A stretch of DNA of 64,000 bases from Paenibacillus marchantiophytorum (GTDB lineage Bacteria > Bacillota > Bacilli > Paenibacillales > NBRC-103111): the NCBI RefSeq assembly GCF_014640555.1, contig NZ_BMHE01000015.1, forward strand, positions 82,748 to 146,747, written 5' to 3'. The position numbers and the translations under genes were made by a program. The notes under the pieces were generated by a model. That model ran no database searches, was not told the origin of the DNA, and saw only the letters and a program-made list of their open reading frames with translations. Shown here one piece after another: positions 24,610 through 32,908 of the stretch (positions are counted from its first letter, which is position 1; the number at the start of each line of letters is the position of its first letter).

Positions 24610-27171
24610 GTGGCGAAACGCAAGAAAAAAGGCAAGGCATTAAAAACGAGCTTGTTATTCGAGTTGTATGGTATTCTAATCCTGATTTTTTCCGTCATTG
24701 CACTTGCGCATCAAGGGCATGTTGGGAATTCTTTGGTGTATCTTTTTCGATTTTTCGTGGGAACGTGGTATTCGCTAATACCGCTGATTTTCATATATGT
24801 GGCTTTGTATGCCATGATCAAGAGAGCTTGGCCGGAAATGATAACACCCAAGAAAGCAGGCATTTTGCTGTTTATTCTGGGACTTTTGATTAAAAATCAA
24901 ATCGATTTGTTTGCCCAATTGTATCCGGACGGCGGGTTTGCCTCTGGTAAAGTCATCTCGTCGACTTGGACGGCTATGTTGGAAGGATTGCATCCAACAG
25001 ACGCAGGAAAAGCAGCGCTCGAGTATGGTATCGGCGGTGGGATGATTGGCGCATTCTTGTATAGTATTTTGTATTTCTTATTCGACTATTTGGGAGCAAG
25101 GCTAATCCAATATGCGTTATTTGTGATTGGCTTTATCTTAGCCACGGGCATTTCTTATATAGATATGGGGAATGTCATTCGAGGCAGATTCAGTAATGTG
25201 GGCCAGAATTTCAGAGATAAGATGAAAGAATGGCTGCAGGATCGTGAATCGGGTCAGCCCCAAACGGCAACAGCAGGAGTTAGTGAGCGAAAGACTAAGA
25301 AGCCTACTTACGTACCGGTTGATGATGAATTTGATGAAGAGGTTTTCCAGCCAGTCAAGAAGGCCAAGAAATCTCCATTATTCATGGAACTGCTTCGACC
25401 TATCAAGGAGGGACGCAAGAAAGCTGCTGTTCGTGAGAGCGATGTGAGTGACGATAACGAATCGAATGATCTGGATTCCACTGAAACCGCGGAGAAGGTT
25501 GTGTATAAGTCCAACGAAGCGAGAGCTGAGTCTGTACCAATGGATGAGGATGTGCCGGTTACACCGATTATTCGTGATTTTCAGGAGCAGGTATTCCAGG
25601 AAGCTCAACAAGCAGTTACCCAGCCCGCTGCGATTCCGATAACGCCTTCACAGCCAGTTAAGCCTCAATCCGCTGCTGCAACTGGAGATTCAGGGGACGA
25701 ACCAGTGACGCTGGAATTCCAGGACGCCGTACCTGTTGTCCAAACGCGACCATATGAAATGCCTTCGCTTGATTTGCTTGCCAAACCTGCTGTAGGCAAA
25801 GGCAGTGAAATTTCAGACTACAAAGCGAACGCAAGGAAGCTGGAAGCAACGCTAGAGAGCTTTGGTGTTCGTGCCAAAGTGCTTGAGGTAGTCAGAGGAC
25901 CAGCAGTAACTCGTTACGAGATACAGCCTGACGTCGGGGTTAAAGTCAGTCGAATCGTTTCTTTAACCGATGATATTGCCTTAGCGCTAGCGGCCAAAGA
26001 TATTCGAATGGAAGCGCCGATTCCCGGCAAAGCCGCGATCGGAATTGAAGTGCCGAATTTAGAGGTTTCTGTCGTGACAATGCGAGAAGTCATGGAAACG
26101 TCCGCTTTTCAGGAATCCAGTTCACGATTATCTGTCGTTTTGGGAAGGGATATTTCTGGACAACCTATTGTGGGCAATCTGGCAAGAATGCCTCATCTAC
26201 TCGTAGCAGGGGCCACAGGTTCAGGAAAATCCGTGTGTATTAACGGGATTATTACGAGTATTTTATACAAAGCCAAACCGAATGAAGTCAAGTTTCTTAT
26301 GATTGACCCTAAGATGGTTGAATTAAATGTGTATAATGGGATACCGCATCTGCTAGCACCGGTTGTAACAGATCCTCGTAGAGCGTCGCTGGCGCTCAAA
26401 AAAGTCGTCGTTGAGATGGAGAAGCGCTATGAGCTGTTCTCGAAGAGCGGAACGCGCAATATTGAGGGCTACAATACCATGCTCATAGAGAGCGGCACTG
26501 CACCACCGCTTCCTTACTATGTCGTCATCGTAGATGAGTTAGCGGACTTGATGATGGTCGCTGCGAACGATGTTGAGGATTCGATCTGTCGTCTAGCCCA
26601 AATGGCCCGTGCGGCAGGCATACATTTAATTATTGCCACGCAGAGACCGTCTGTTGACGTTATTACAGGGGTCATTAAAGCCAATATTCCTTCCCGTATT
26701 GCTTTTGGCGTATCGTCTCAAGTGGATTCACGAACAATCTTGGATATGGTTGGCGCGGAGAAACTGTTAGGCCGAGGGGACATGCTTTACTTGCCTGTAG
26801 GTGCTTCCAAGCCAGTTCGTGTGCAAGGGGCCTTTTTATCAGATCAAGAGGTTGAACATGTCGTGGGCTTTGTACGTACACAGGAACAAGCTAATTATCA
26901 AGAAGAAATGGTTCCGCACGTAGAAGAAATGCCAGATCAGCAGAATGAGTTCGAGGATGAACTTTATGATCAAGCTGTTCAAATCGTCCTGGAAGCCAAG
27001 CAAGCATCCGTATCGCTGCTGCAGCGCCGGATGAGAGTCGGCTACACCCGTGCCGCAAGACTGGTTGATTCGATGGAAGCCAAAGGTGTCGTAGGTCCCT
27101 ATGAGGGAAGTAAGCCTCGTGAGGTGCTAATGTCCATAGAACAATATCAACATAATCGGATAAGTTCGTAA
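24610..27171 (+). CDS. spoIIIE: DNA translocase SpoIIIE/FtsK
   Basis: A septal DNA pump of 853 residues. GTG 24610 is chosen because GGGGGTGA is 6 nt upstream and the protein then opens with a basic stretch (AKRKKKGKALK) before four transmembrane segments (about 20-190). An acidic linker (about 210-400) precedes the motor: beta domain, Walker A GATGSGKSV (from about residue 534), Walker B VVIVDELADLMM and ATQRPSVDVITG. A C-terminal gamma winged helix (LLQRRMRVGYTRAARLVD) reads DNA polarity. The position after tepA-ylzJ identifies it as the spoIIIE orthologue. A terminator follows. Confidence 0.94.
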   Translation: MAKRKKKGKALKTSLLFELYGILILIFSVIALAHQGHVGNSLVYLFRFFVGTWYSLIPLIFIYVALYAMIKRAWPEMITPKKAGILLFILGLLIKNQIDLFAQLYPDGGFASGKVISSTWTAMLEGLHPTDAGKAALEYGIGGGMIGAFLYSILYFLFDYLGARLIQYALFVIGFILATGISYIDMGNVIRGRFSNVGQNFRDKMKEWLQDRESGQPQTATAGVSERKTKKPTYVPVDDEFDEEVFQPVKKAKKSPLFMELLRPIKEGRKKAAVRESDVSDDNESNDLDSTETAEKVVYKSNEARAESVPMDEDVPVTPIIRDFQEQVFQEAQQAVTQPAAIPITPSQPVKPQSAAATGDSGDEPVTLEFQDAVPVVQTRPYEMPSLDLLAKPAVGKGSEISDYKANARKLEATLESFGVRAKVLEVVRGPAVTRYEIQPDVGVKVSRIVSLTDDIALALAAKDIRMEAPIPGKAAIGIEVPNLEVSVVTMREVMETSAFQESSSRLSVVLGRDISGQPIVGNLARMPHLLVAGATGSGKSVCINGIITSILYKAKPNEVKFLMIDPKMVELNVYNGIPHLLAPVVTDPRRASLALKKVVVEMEKRYELFSKSGTRNIEGYNTMLIESGTAPPLPYYVVIVDELADLMMVAANDVEDSICRLAQMARAAGIHLIIATQRPSVDVITGVIKANIPSRIAFGVSSQVDSRTILDMVGAEKLLGRGDMLYLPVGASKPVRVQGAFLSDQEVEHVVGFVRTQEQANYQEEMVPHVEEMPDQQNEFEDELYDQAVQIVLEAKQASVSLLQRRMRVGYTRAARLVDSMEAKGVVGPYEGSKPREVLMSIEQYQHNRISS

Positions 27172-27193
27172 CAGAAATAAGGATTTGAACAAG

Positions 27194-27217
27194 CACTCTC
27201 CTCAGGAGAGTGTTTTT
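27194..27217 (+). terminator. Intrinsic terminator after spoIIIE
   Basis: CACTCTCC and GGAGAGTG form a perfect 8-bp stem with a TCA loop, followed by T5. Confidence 0.85.
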
Positions 27218-27221
27218 ATTT

Positions 27222-27251
27222 GCATAAACAGCGACTCCCTTTCTCATAATA
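27222..27251 (+). promoter_or_regulatory. sigma-G promoter of the SleB-like gene
   Basis: GCATA (27222-27226), an 18-bp spacer and CATAATA (27245-27251). This agrees at every defined position with the forespore sigma-G consensus GHATR-N18-CATNHTA. It lies 45 bp before the start codon. Confidence 0.8.
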
Positions 27252-27295
27252 AGCAAGAAAAGGCTGTAATTTGAAAAGTGAGGTTGAGAAGGGGA

Positions 27296-28078
27296 ATGAA
27301 TAAACGACTAATCGTACTTACCTTTTGTATTGTTTTCGTACTTGTTGTCGCTTTTCAGTTAAAAGGAAAGTTTAATCCGCCTGCCGAAGAAACGTTCAGT
27401 AAAAATGAAATCCGTTATGGTGCCACTGGATCCGATGTCAACGAGCTGCAAGGTCGATTGAAGTTCATTGGCTTTTATAATGGCAGTATAGACGGAGATT
27501 ATGGGTATAAGACGTTGACGGCGGTCAAACGATTCCAAGGCGAATTTGGGATGACAGTGGATGGCATTGTTGGAGCCAAAACAAAACTCAGGTTATGGGA
27601 AGCGACGAAGAATTGGAAGCCTACCGCGCCTCCAGCAACCGGTGGTTCTGGGAATAACGAAAGTGAGAAAGTCACCACGGATCAAAAGCCCGCGAATTTG
27701 ACCCCCTCGAACAACCTGGGACTATCCGAACAAGATATTAATCTCATGGCTAATGCAGTTAATGGCGAGGCGCGCGGAGAACCTTATGTGGGTCAAGTTG
27801 CGGTAGCTGCGGTTATCCTGAATCGGGTGAAATCGGCCAGTTTTCCCAATACGGTATCCGGTGTTATCTTTCAACCAGGGGCGTTCACTGCCGTGGCAGA
27901 TGGACAAATCTGGCTTACACCAAGTGAATCAACGAAGAAGGCCGTTAAGGATGCTTTGAACGGATGGGATCCAACAGGGGGTTGTATCTATTATTTCAAT
28001 CCAGCAACGGCCACCTCGAAATGGATTTGGAGCAGACCGCAAGTGAAGAATATCGGAAAGCATATTTTTTGCAAATAA
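27296..28078 (+). CDS. SleB-type spore cortex-lytic hydrolase
   Basis: A 260-residue exported wall hydrolase. It has an N-terminal hydrophobic segment (LIVLTFCIVFVLVVAF), then a peptidoglycan-binding domain (about 38-100; ELQGRLKFIGFYNGSIDGDY) and a proline/threonine linker. The SleB/CwlJ catalytic domain starts at LSEQDINLMANAVNGEARGE; the glutamate of NGEARGE is the catalytic residue of the family. ATG 27296 lies very close to AAGGGG; GTG 27278 in frame is an alternative. The sigma-G promoter implies forespore expression, as for germination hydrolases. The gene is inserted between spoIIIE and ymfF relative to B. subtilis; ypeB is not adjacent. Confidence 0.85.
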   Translation: MNKRLIVLTFCIVFVLVVAFQLKGKFNPPAEETFSKNEIRYGATGSDVNELQGRLKFIGFYNGSIDGDYGYKTLTAVKRFQGEFGMTVDGIVGAKTKLRLWEATKNWKPTAPPATGGSGNNESEKVTTDQKPANLTPSNNLGLSEQDINLMANAVNGEARGEPYVGQVAVAAVILNRVKSASFPNTVSGVIFQPGAFTAVADGQIWLTPSESTKKAVKDALNGWDPTGGCIYYFNPATATSKWIWSRPQVKNIGKHIFCK

Positions 28079-28093
28079 TTTAGAAGCGGACAA

Positions 28094-28123
28094 GGAGAAG
28101 GAACCAGCTTTGGTTGCTTCTCC
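28094..28123 (+). terminator. Hairpin after the SleB-like gene
   Basis: GGAGAAG-G-AACCA pairs with TGGTT-G-CTTCTCC around a GCTT loop. The following tract (TCTTCG) is a poor U-run, so termination may be partial. Confidence 0.5.
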
Positions 28124-28143
28124 TCTTCGTATAGGAATATAAT
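28114..28143 (+). promoter_or_regulatory. Promoter of ymfF-ymfH-ymfI
   Basis: TTGCTT (28114-28119), an 18-bp spacer and TATAAT (28138-28143), 35 bp before ymfF. The -35 overlaps the preceding hairpin. Confidence 0.5.
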
Positions 28144-28178
28144 GGATGATATCACGGACATAGAAGGGAGACAGACCT

Positions 28179-29459
28179 TTGGAGCATATACAATTTGAGC
28201 GTCGTACTTGGAATCATATTCGATTGCATGTACTTCCCACAGATCGATTCAAGACATTTGCGATTTCAGTGTACATAGGCCGTCCCTTAGGGGAAGAGAC
28301 AGTTACGAATACGGCTTTGACACCGTTTGTCCTGCGCAGAGGAACTGCGCTGCGCCCGGAAACGAAGCAATTTCGCGAGCATTTGGATGATCTCTACGGA
28401 GCTGGTTTTGGCTTTGATATTTATAAGCGGGGCGATTATCAAATCGTACAGCTGCGCATGGATATTATCAACGATCGATTCGTGAAGTCTGCGCAGTCCT
28501 TATTACAGCAAGGATTGGACTTTGTTGGGGAAACATTAACGAAACCGGCCACGGAAAATGGTCATTTCCGCCAGAAGTATGTTGATTCAGAGAAACAGAC
28601 GCTCCAAAAGCGAATTGAATCCGTCATTAATGATAAAATTCGTTACGCGGCAGAGCGCTGTATGGAAGAAATGTGCGCCGATGAGCCATACCGCCTTCAT
28701 CCGCTCGGCAAAATTTCCGACCTTGACCGCATTAATTCGGAGCAGCTCTACGAACAATATAGAGTGTGGCTGCAAACCGCTCCGATCGATATCTATGTCG
28801 TGGGAAATACAACCTTGACCGAGGTAGAAGATATTGTAAAAGGGGCATTCGCCATTGACCGCAAGGAAGATGTCAGTTACCTCACTTCAGAACCCCGCGG
28901 TGCAAGCGGTGAAGTGAAGACAATTGTTGAACGACTGGATGTCAATCAAGGCAAATTGAACTTAGGCTTACGCACAAATCTTTCCTATCGGGATGACAAG
29001 TATCCGGTTGCGCTTATGTATAACGGTGTTTTGGGCGGTTATCCGCACTCCAAACTGTTTATAAATGTTCGTGAAAAGGCGAGTCTTGCTTATTATGCTT
29101 CTTCGCGTTTTGATGGCCATAAAGGTATTTTGACTATTCAATCCGGGATTGAAATGGCCAACTATGAGAAAGCGGTTGATATTATCCGTAAACAGCTTTC
29201 CGCCATGGAGCAAGGTGAGATTAATGACACTGAAATGAGTCAAACCAAAGCGATGATTTCCAATCAGCTGCGTGAAATTCAAGACTCCGCTTTCGAACTT
29301 ATTTCATTTGATTTCAATGCGATTTTATCCGGAAAAGAACGTTCGGTTTCTGGATTGATCGAAGCTGTGGAGCAGGTTGATGTGCCGGCAATTGCTGAAG
29401 CTGCCAAACGTGTTCAGTTGGACACGATTTACTTTTTGCGGGACCAGAAGGGAGAGTAG
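28179..29459 (+). CDS. ymfF: M16-fold peptidase homologue without the zinc motif (YmfF)
   Basis: A 426-residue M16B homologue. Where active members carry HXXEH, this one has TPFVLRRGTALRPETKQF, so the catalytic site is absent. The rest of the double-domain fold is recognisable (GGYPHSKLFINVREKASLAY). TTG 28179 is chosen as start, with AGAAGGGAG at suitable spacing. It is followed after 3 bp by ymfH, which has an intact motif. The two probably form a heterodimer, as in mitochondrial processing peptidase, where one subunit is inactive. The substrate is unknown. Confidence 0.85.
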   Translation: MEHIQFERRTWNHIRLHVLPTDRFKTFAISVYIGRPLGEETVTNTALTPFVLRRGTALRPETKQFREHLDDLYGAGFGFDIYKRGDYQIVQLRMDIINDRFVKSAQSLLQQGLDFVGETLTKPATENGHFRQKYVDSEKQTLQKRIESVINDKIRYAAERCMEEMCADEPYRLHPLGKISDLDRINSEQLYEQYRVWLQTAPIDIYVVGNTTLTEVEDIVKGAFAIDRKEDVSYLTSEPRGASGEVKTIVERLDVNQGKLNLGLRTNLSYRDDKYPVALMYNGVLGGYPHSKLFINVREKASLAYYASSRFDGHKGILTIQSGIEMANYEKAVDIIRKQLSAMEQGEINDTEMSQTKAMISNQLREIQDSAFELISFDFNAILSGKERSVSGLIEAVEQVDVPAIAEAAKRVQLDTIYFLRDQKGE

Positions 29460-29462
29460 ACC

Positions 29463-30752
29463 ATGCAGGTAATTCCTTATCCACACTTGGGTGAAACCAT
29501 ATATCACGAAAAGCTTGATAACGGGCTACATGTGTTTGTTCTTCCTAAGGAAGGTTTTCAGAAAACATATGCTACATTCACGACCCAATACGGTTCGATC
29601 GATAATTATTTTCAAGTTACTGGCAAAGATGCGGTTCGAGTTCCGGATGGCATAGCTCATTTCTTGGAGCACAAAATGTTTGAAGAACCAGAAGGTGATA
29701 TCTTTGCTACCTTTGCTTCCAATGGGGCTTCTGCGAATGCCTTTACAAGTTTTGATCGAACAGCGTATTTGTTCTCGTCCACCGATCATTATTTAGAAAA
29801 CTTAACGACATTAATTAATTTTGTTCAAAACCCTTATTTTACAGATGAAAATGTGGAGAAAGAAAAGGGGATCATCGGTCAGGAAATCAAAATGTACGAG
29901 GATAATGCGGACTGGAGAAGTTATTACGGTTTGATTGAATCTCTCTACGCGAAACATCCCATTCATATTGATATTGCTGGAACCGTAGCGTCGATAGCCG
30001 AAATCACCAAAGAAACACTGTATGAGTGTTATCACACCTTTTATCATCCGAGCAATATGAGTTTGTTTGTCGTAGGCGGGGTGGACGCTCAGGAAGTTCT
30101 CTCCCTAGTCAAAGCCAATCAAGCTGCCAAAAGCTTTCCGCCACAAGGAAGTATCGAACGGTTTTTTCCGGACGAACCGCTTGACGTGAACGAAGCCCGC
30201 CGAATTATCAACTTGCCTGTATCGATGCCTAAGTGTCTAATGGGCTTCAAGGAAGCTGCGCCTGCCGTAATAGGCAAGGAACTTCTGGTCAGAGAGCTTA
30301 CAACCAAGCTCATGCTGGACGTACTCTTCAGTTCTAGCTCGGAGATCTATCAGGCGTTGTATGATGAGCAATTGATTTCAGATAATTTCGGTCATGAATT
30401 TAACTGCAGTGAAGGTTACGCGTTCTCCATACTTGGCGGTGATACCAAAGATCCAGAGGGGCTCGTTGCACGAATTCGCGAAGAAATCGAAAAGCGCAAA
30501 GATGCTGGCTTGGATCAGGTTACCTTTGAGCGGAGCCGCAAAAAGAAAATCGGTAATTTCCTGCGGATGATGAACTCTCCGGAATCGATTGCCAATGAAT
30601 TTACGAAATATCGGTTCAAAGACATCGATTTGTTTGATATTTTGCCGGTCTACGAGCAGATTACATTGGATGATGTGAATCAGCGCTTCCGCGATCATTT
30701 TGACTGGAGCAAACTAGCTGTTTCTATCGTAAAAAGTCGTGATGTGACGTGA
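29463..30752 (+). CDS. ymfH: M16 family zinc peptidase (YmfH)
   Basis: The 429-residue active partner. HFLEHKMFEEPEGD starts at residue 66 and gives the HXXEH zinc motif; KEKGIIGQEIKMYEDN supplies the third metal-ligand region about 75 residues on. AAGGGAG lies 7 nt before ATG 29463. The downstream ymfI start overlaps its stop by 4 bp. Pairs of this type process peptides in Bacillus peptide maturation systems; no precursor peptide gene is seen nearby. Confidence 0.88.
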   Translation: MQVIPYPHLGETIYHEKLDNGLHVFVLPKEGFQKTYATFTTQYGSIDNYFQVTGKDAVRVPDGIAHFLEHKMFEEPEGDIFATFASNGASANAFTSFDRTAYLFSSTDHYLENLTTLINFVQNPYFTDENVEKEKGIIGQEIKMYEDNADWRSYYGLIESLYAKHPIHIDIAGTVASIAEITKETLYECYHTFYHPSNMSLFVVGGVDAQEVLSLVKANQAAKSFPPQGSIERFFPDEPLDVNEARRIINLPVSMPKCLMGFKEAAPAVIGKELLVRELTTKLMLDVLFSSSSEIYQALYDEQLISDNFGHEFNCSEGYAFSILGGDTKDPEGLVARIREEIEKRKDAGLDQVTFERSRKKKIGNFLRMMNSPESIANEFTKYRFKDIDLFDILPVYEQITLDDVNQRFRDHFDWSKLAVSIVKSRDVT

Positions 30753-31510
30753 TCTTAACACCAAGTAAACCCTTTAGTGAACAAACGGTTCTTGTGACTG
30801 GCGCAAGCAGAGGGATCGGTGCTGCAATTGCTGAACGCTTCGCCGCGGTAGGCATGAATGTCGTTATTCATTATCGTGAATCACATGAAGCGGCGAATGA
30901 AGTAGCGAGGTCCTGTATGAAACACGGCGCGAAAGTAATGACCGTTTCTGCAGATGTGAAATCACGAGATCAAATTTATAAAATGCAGGAAATACTTGAA
31001 CAAAAAAGCATGATCCCTGATATTGTCGTGAACAATGCGGGAATTTCCTTATATGGCATGTTGGCTGACGTAACCGAAGAGGATTGGGACACCGTCATGG
31101 GTGTGAATCTCAAAGGTGCTTTTCTGTGTACGCAAACCTTTATGGGAGCCATGGTGAAGCAGAAGTATGGCCGGATTATCAATGTATCATCCATCTGGGG
31201 CATTTCTGGTGCTTCCTGTGAAGTTGTTTATTCAACAGCCAAAGGAGGACTCAACGCCTTTACCAAAGCTTTAGCGAAGGAGTTGGCACCGTCAGGCGTT
31301 ACAGTGAATGCCGTAGCCCCTGGTGCTGTGCATACGGAAATGATGGCTGGTTTTCAACCTGAGGAGCGGGAAGCCATTGAGAATGAAATTCCAGTGGGTC
31401 GGTTTGCATTGCCAGATGAAGTAGCTTCTCTTGTCTATTTCTTGGCCCTGCCGGAGTCTGGTTATATTACTGGGCAAATTATCAGTCCAAATGGTGGATG
31501 GCTAACCTAA
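30749..31510 (+). CDS. ymfI: SDR-family oxidoreductase (YmfI)
   Basis: A 253-residue short-chain dehydrogenase with the NAD(P)-binding motif TGASRGIG near the N-terminus, NNAG in VVNNAGISLYG, a serine in NVSSIWG and the catalytic YSTAKGG (YxxxK). It resembles 3-oxoacyl-ACP reductases. GTG 30749 overlaps the ymfH stop and lacks a strong ribosome-binding site, so translation is probably coupled. The substrate is unknown. It sits with the ymfF/ymfH peptidases as in B. subtilis. Confidence 0.85.
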   Translation: MILTPSKPFSEQTVLVTGASRGIGAAIAERFAAVGMNVVIHYRESHEAANEVARSCMKHGAKVMTVSADVKSRDQIYKMQEILEQKSMIPDIVVNNAGISLYGMLADVTEEDWDTVMGVNLKGAFLCTQTFMGAMVKQKYGRIINVSSIWGISGASCEVVYSTAKGGLNAFTKALAKELAPSGVTVNAVAPGAVHTEMMAGFQPEEREAIENEIPVGRFALPDEVASLVYFLALPESGYITGQIISPNGGWLT

Positions 31511-31531
31511 GTTTACGCGAAGAAGCCTTGT

Positions 31532-31561
31532 GCATAATTATTGAGCGGGAAGCGAATATTA
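31532..31561 (+). promoter_or_regulatory. Candidate sigma-G promoter of ymfJ
   Basis: GCATA (31532-31536), an 18-bp spacer and AATATTA (31555-31561). The -35 and spacing fit GHATR-N18-CATNHTA, and the -10 differs only at its first base (A for C). It is 45 bp before ymfJ. Confidence 0.45.
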
Positions 31562-31606
31562 CGTATGTAATGACCATTTCTCATAACTCAAAGGAGGCTT
31601 CTTACA

Positions 31607-31858
31607 ATGGGTACAGTTCTTAAAGTATTTGATAAGTGGAAAGAGTTTCTTGCTGAACGTGTGAGTCAAGCGGGGCATGCAGGGATGAGTGAGGAAACGA
31701 TTTCCAAGCTCGCTTTTCAAATCGGTGAATTCTTATCTGATAAAGTAGATCCTGGAAATGAGCAAGAACGAGTGCTCAAGGAGCTATGGGATGCAGGGGA
31801 TGAGCAAGAAAAACGGACGATTGCCCGACTCATGGTAAAATTAGTAGACAAAGGTTAA
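31607..31858 (+). CDS. ymfJ: DUF3243 protein (YmfJ)
   Basis: A soluble 83-residue helical protein of the DUF3243 family. The pattern FDKWKEFLAERVSQAGHAGM followed by VDPGNEQERVLKELWDAGDE is typical. AAGGAGG (31591-31597) precedes the ATG. Function is unknown. A near-consensus sigma-G site upstream suggests forespore expression. It is flanked by ymfI and a lineage-specific lipoprotein gene and has its own terminator, so it is probably monocistronic. Confidence 0.85.
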   Translation: MGTVLKVFDKWKEFLAERVSQAGHAGMSEETISKLAFQIGEFLSDKVDPGNEQERVLKELWDAGDEQEKRTIARLMVKLVDKG

Positions 31859-31891
31859 TAACCGTTTTACAATTCAATAAGGTACTATGTG

Positions 31892-31916
31892 AAAGCCTCC
31901 TCTTTCGGAGGCTTTT
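31892..31916 (+). terminator. Intrinsic terminator after ymfJ
   Basis: AAAGCCTCC and GGAGGCTTT form a perfect 9-bp stem, TCTTTC loop, ending in TTTT. Confidence 0.85.
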
Positions 31917-31950
31917 GCATGCTTTCAAAGGTAGAAAGGAAACGAATGGC

Positions 31951-32802
31951 ATGGTTAACAAACAGTTTATGCTCTTGTTCATACTTTTCATATTGATCGT
32001 TACAGGCTGTGGAAATCGGGGGATTCCTGTCATTAAACAGGACGTTATGGACAAGAAAGTGTCCGTCTTAATGCTCTCCAGCCCCCGTTTATCGGATGCA
32101 GCCAAGCAGTCAATTGGCCAAGCATTGCTTAATTGGAGAGGTGAACATTTTATCGCTTTTGATTGGATCAAAGATGTGAACAGCCTAGATGATAGTGTTG
32201 GCGCCAAGCTGAAAGCAAACACATATGATTACATATATGTCATTGGGAATGAACTAATCGGGCCGGCCAATGGGTTGATTGCTCAAGGTCTAACAACAGG
32301 GAAATGGACATTGTTACAGAGTCAGCTAGACAGCAATGGAAGCGTAAGCACTGTAAGCGACCAAGCCTCCACATGGCAAATCGATGCACAGCAGGTTGAG
32401 AATTTGAAAACGAAGCGAATTCAAGATCTATTGGCGCAGAAGGCAACCGTTGAATGGGTGACGCGCAGTGATCGTCCCATACCATCCGTGTGGGCTCCTT
32501 CTGAGGAAGCGGATCATATTGTGCTGCTGGACAACAATGACCAGTGGTTTCAGCAATTATCCTTTCAGACGAAGCAGCATTTCGCTAATTGGGTTATCTT
32601 TTACACGCCTGTAACAGAAGCCCAAGTACAAAAAGCGAAAACATTAGGTGTCTCTGTCTTGGATATTTCGAACGCTTTATCAGCTGAACTCAACTGGATT
32701 GAAATTTTGAACAACCGGTTAGCGATGATGACGAATCATGGATGGCAGAAAGGCAGCTTTCCTTACAGTGAGAAAGAGCTTTTAGAACTAAAAATCAAAT
32801 AA
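31951..32802 (+). CDS. Predicted lipoprotein of unknown function
   Basis: A 283-residue protein with a lipoprotein signal: MVNKQFMLLFILFILIVTGC, Cys20 within the lipobox VTGC, so it is probably anchored on the outer face of the membrane. The mature part alternates strand and helix (SVLMLSSPRL, YDYIYVIGNELIG, HIVLLDNND), suggesting an alpha/beta fold of the periplasmic-binding kind; this is inference. ATG 31951 is chosen since AGAAAGGA lies 10 nt upstream and the signal starts there. I do not recognise the family. It interrupts the ymfJ-ymfK order seen in B. subtilis. Confidence 0.75.
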   Translation: MVNKQFMLLFILFILIVTGCGNRGIPVIKQDVMDKKVSVLMLSSPRLSDAAKQSIGQALLNWRGEHFIAFDWIKDVNSLDDSVGAKLKANTYDYIYVIGNELIGPANGLIAQGLTTGKWTLLQSQLDSNGSVSTVSDQASTWQIDAQQVENLKTKRIQDLLAQKATVEWVTRSDRPIPSVWAPSEEADHIVLLDNNDQWFQQLSFQTKQHFANWVIFYTPVTEAQVQKAKTLGVSVLDISNALSAELNWIEILNNRLAMMTNHGWQKGSFPYSEKELLELKIK

Positions 32803-32834
32803 TTTTGTGATTTGCATGAGTCTTTAGAAGGATT

Positions 32835-32862
32835 TTGACGAAAATTGTAGAAATTATATAAC
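32835..32862 (+). promoter_or_regulatory. sigma-A promoter of ymfK
   Basis: TTGACG (32835-32840), a 16-bp spacer and TATAAC (32857-32862), 47 bp before ymfK. Confidence 0.55.
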
Positions 32863-32908
32863 ATGGGTAACATACATTTGTTACAGATATGGTGATGAGG
32901 TGGAACGA

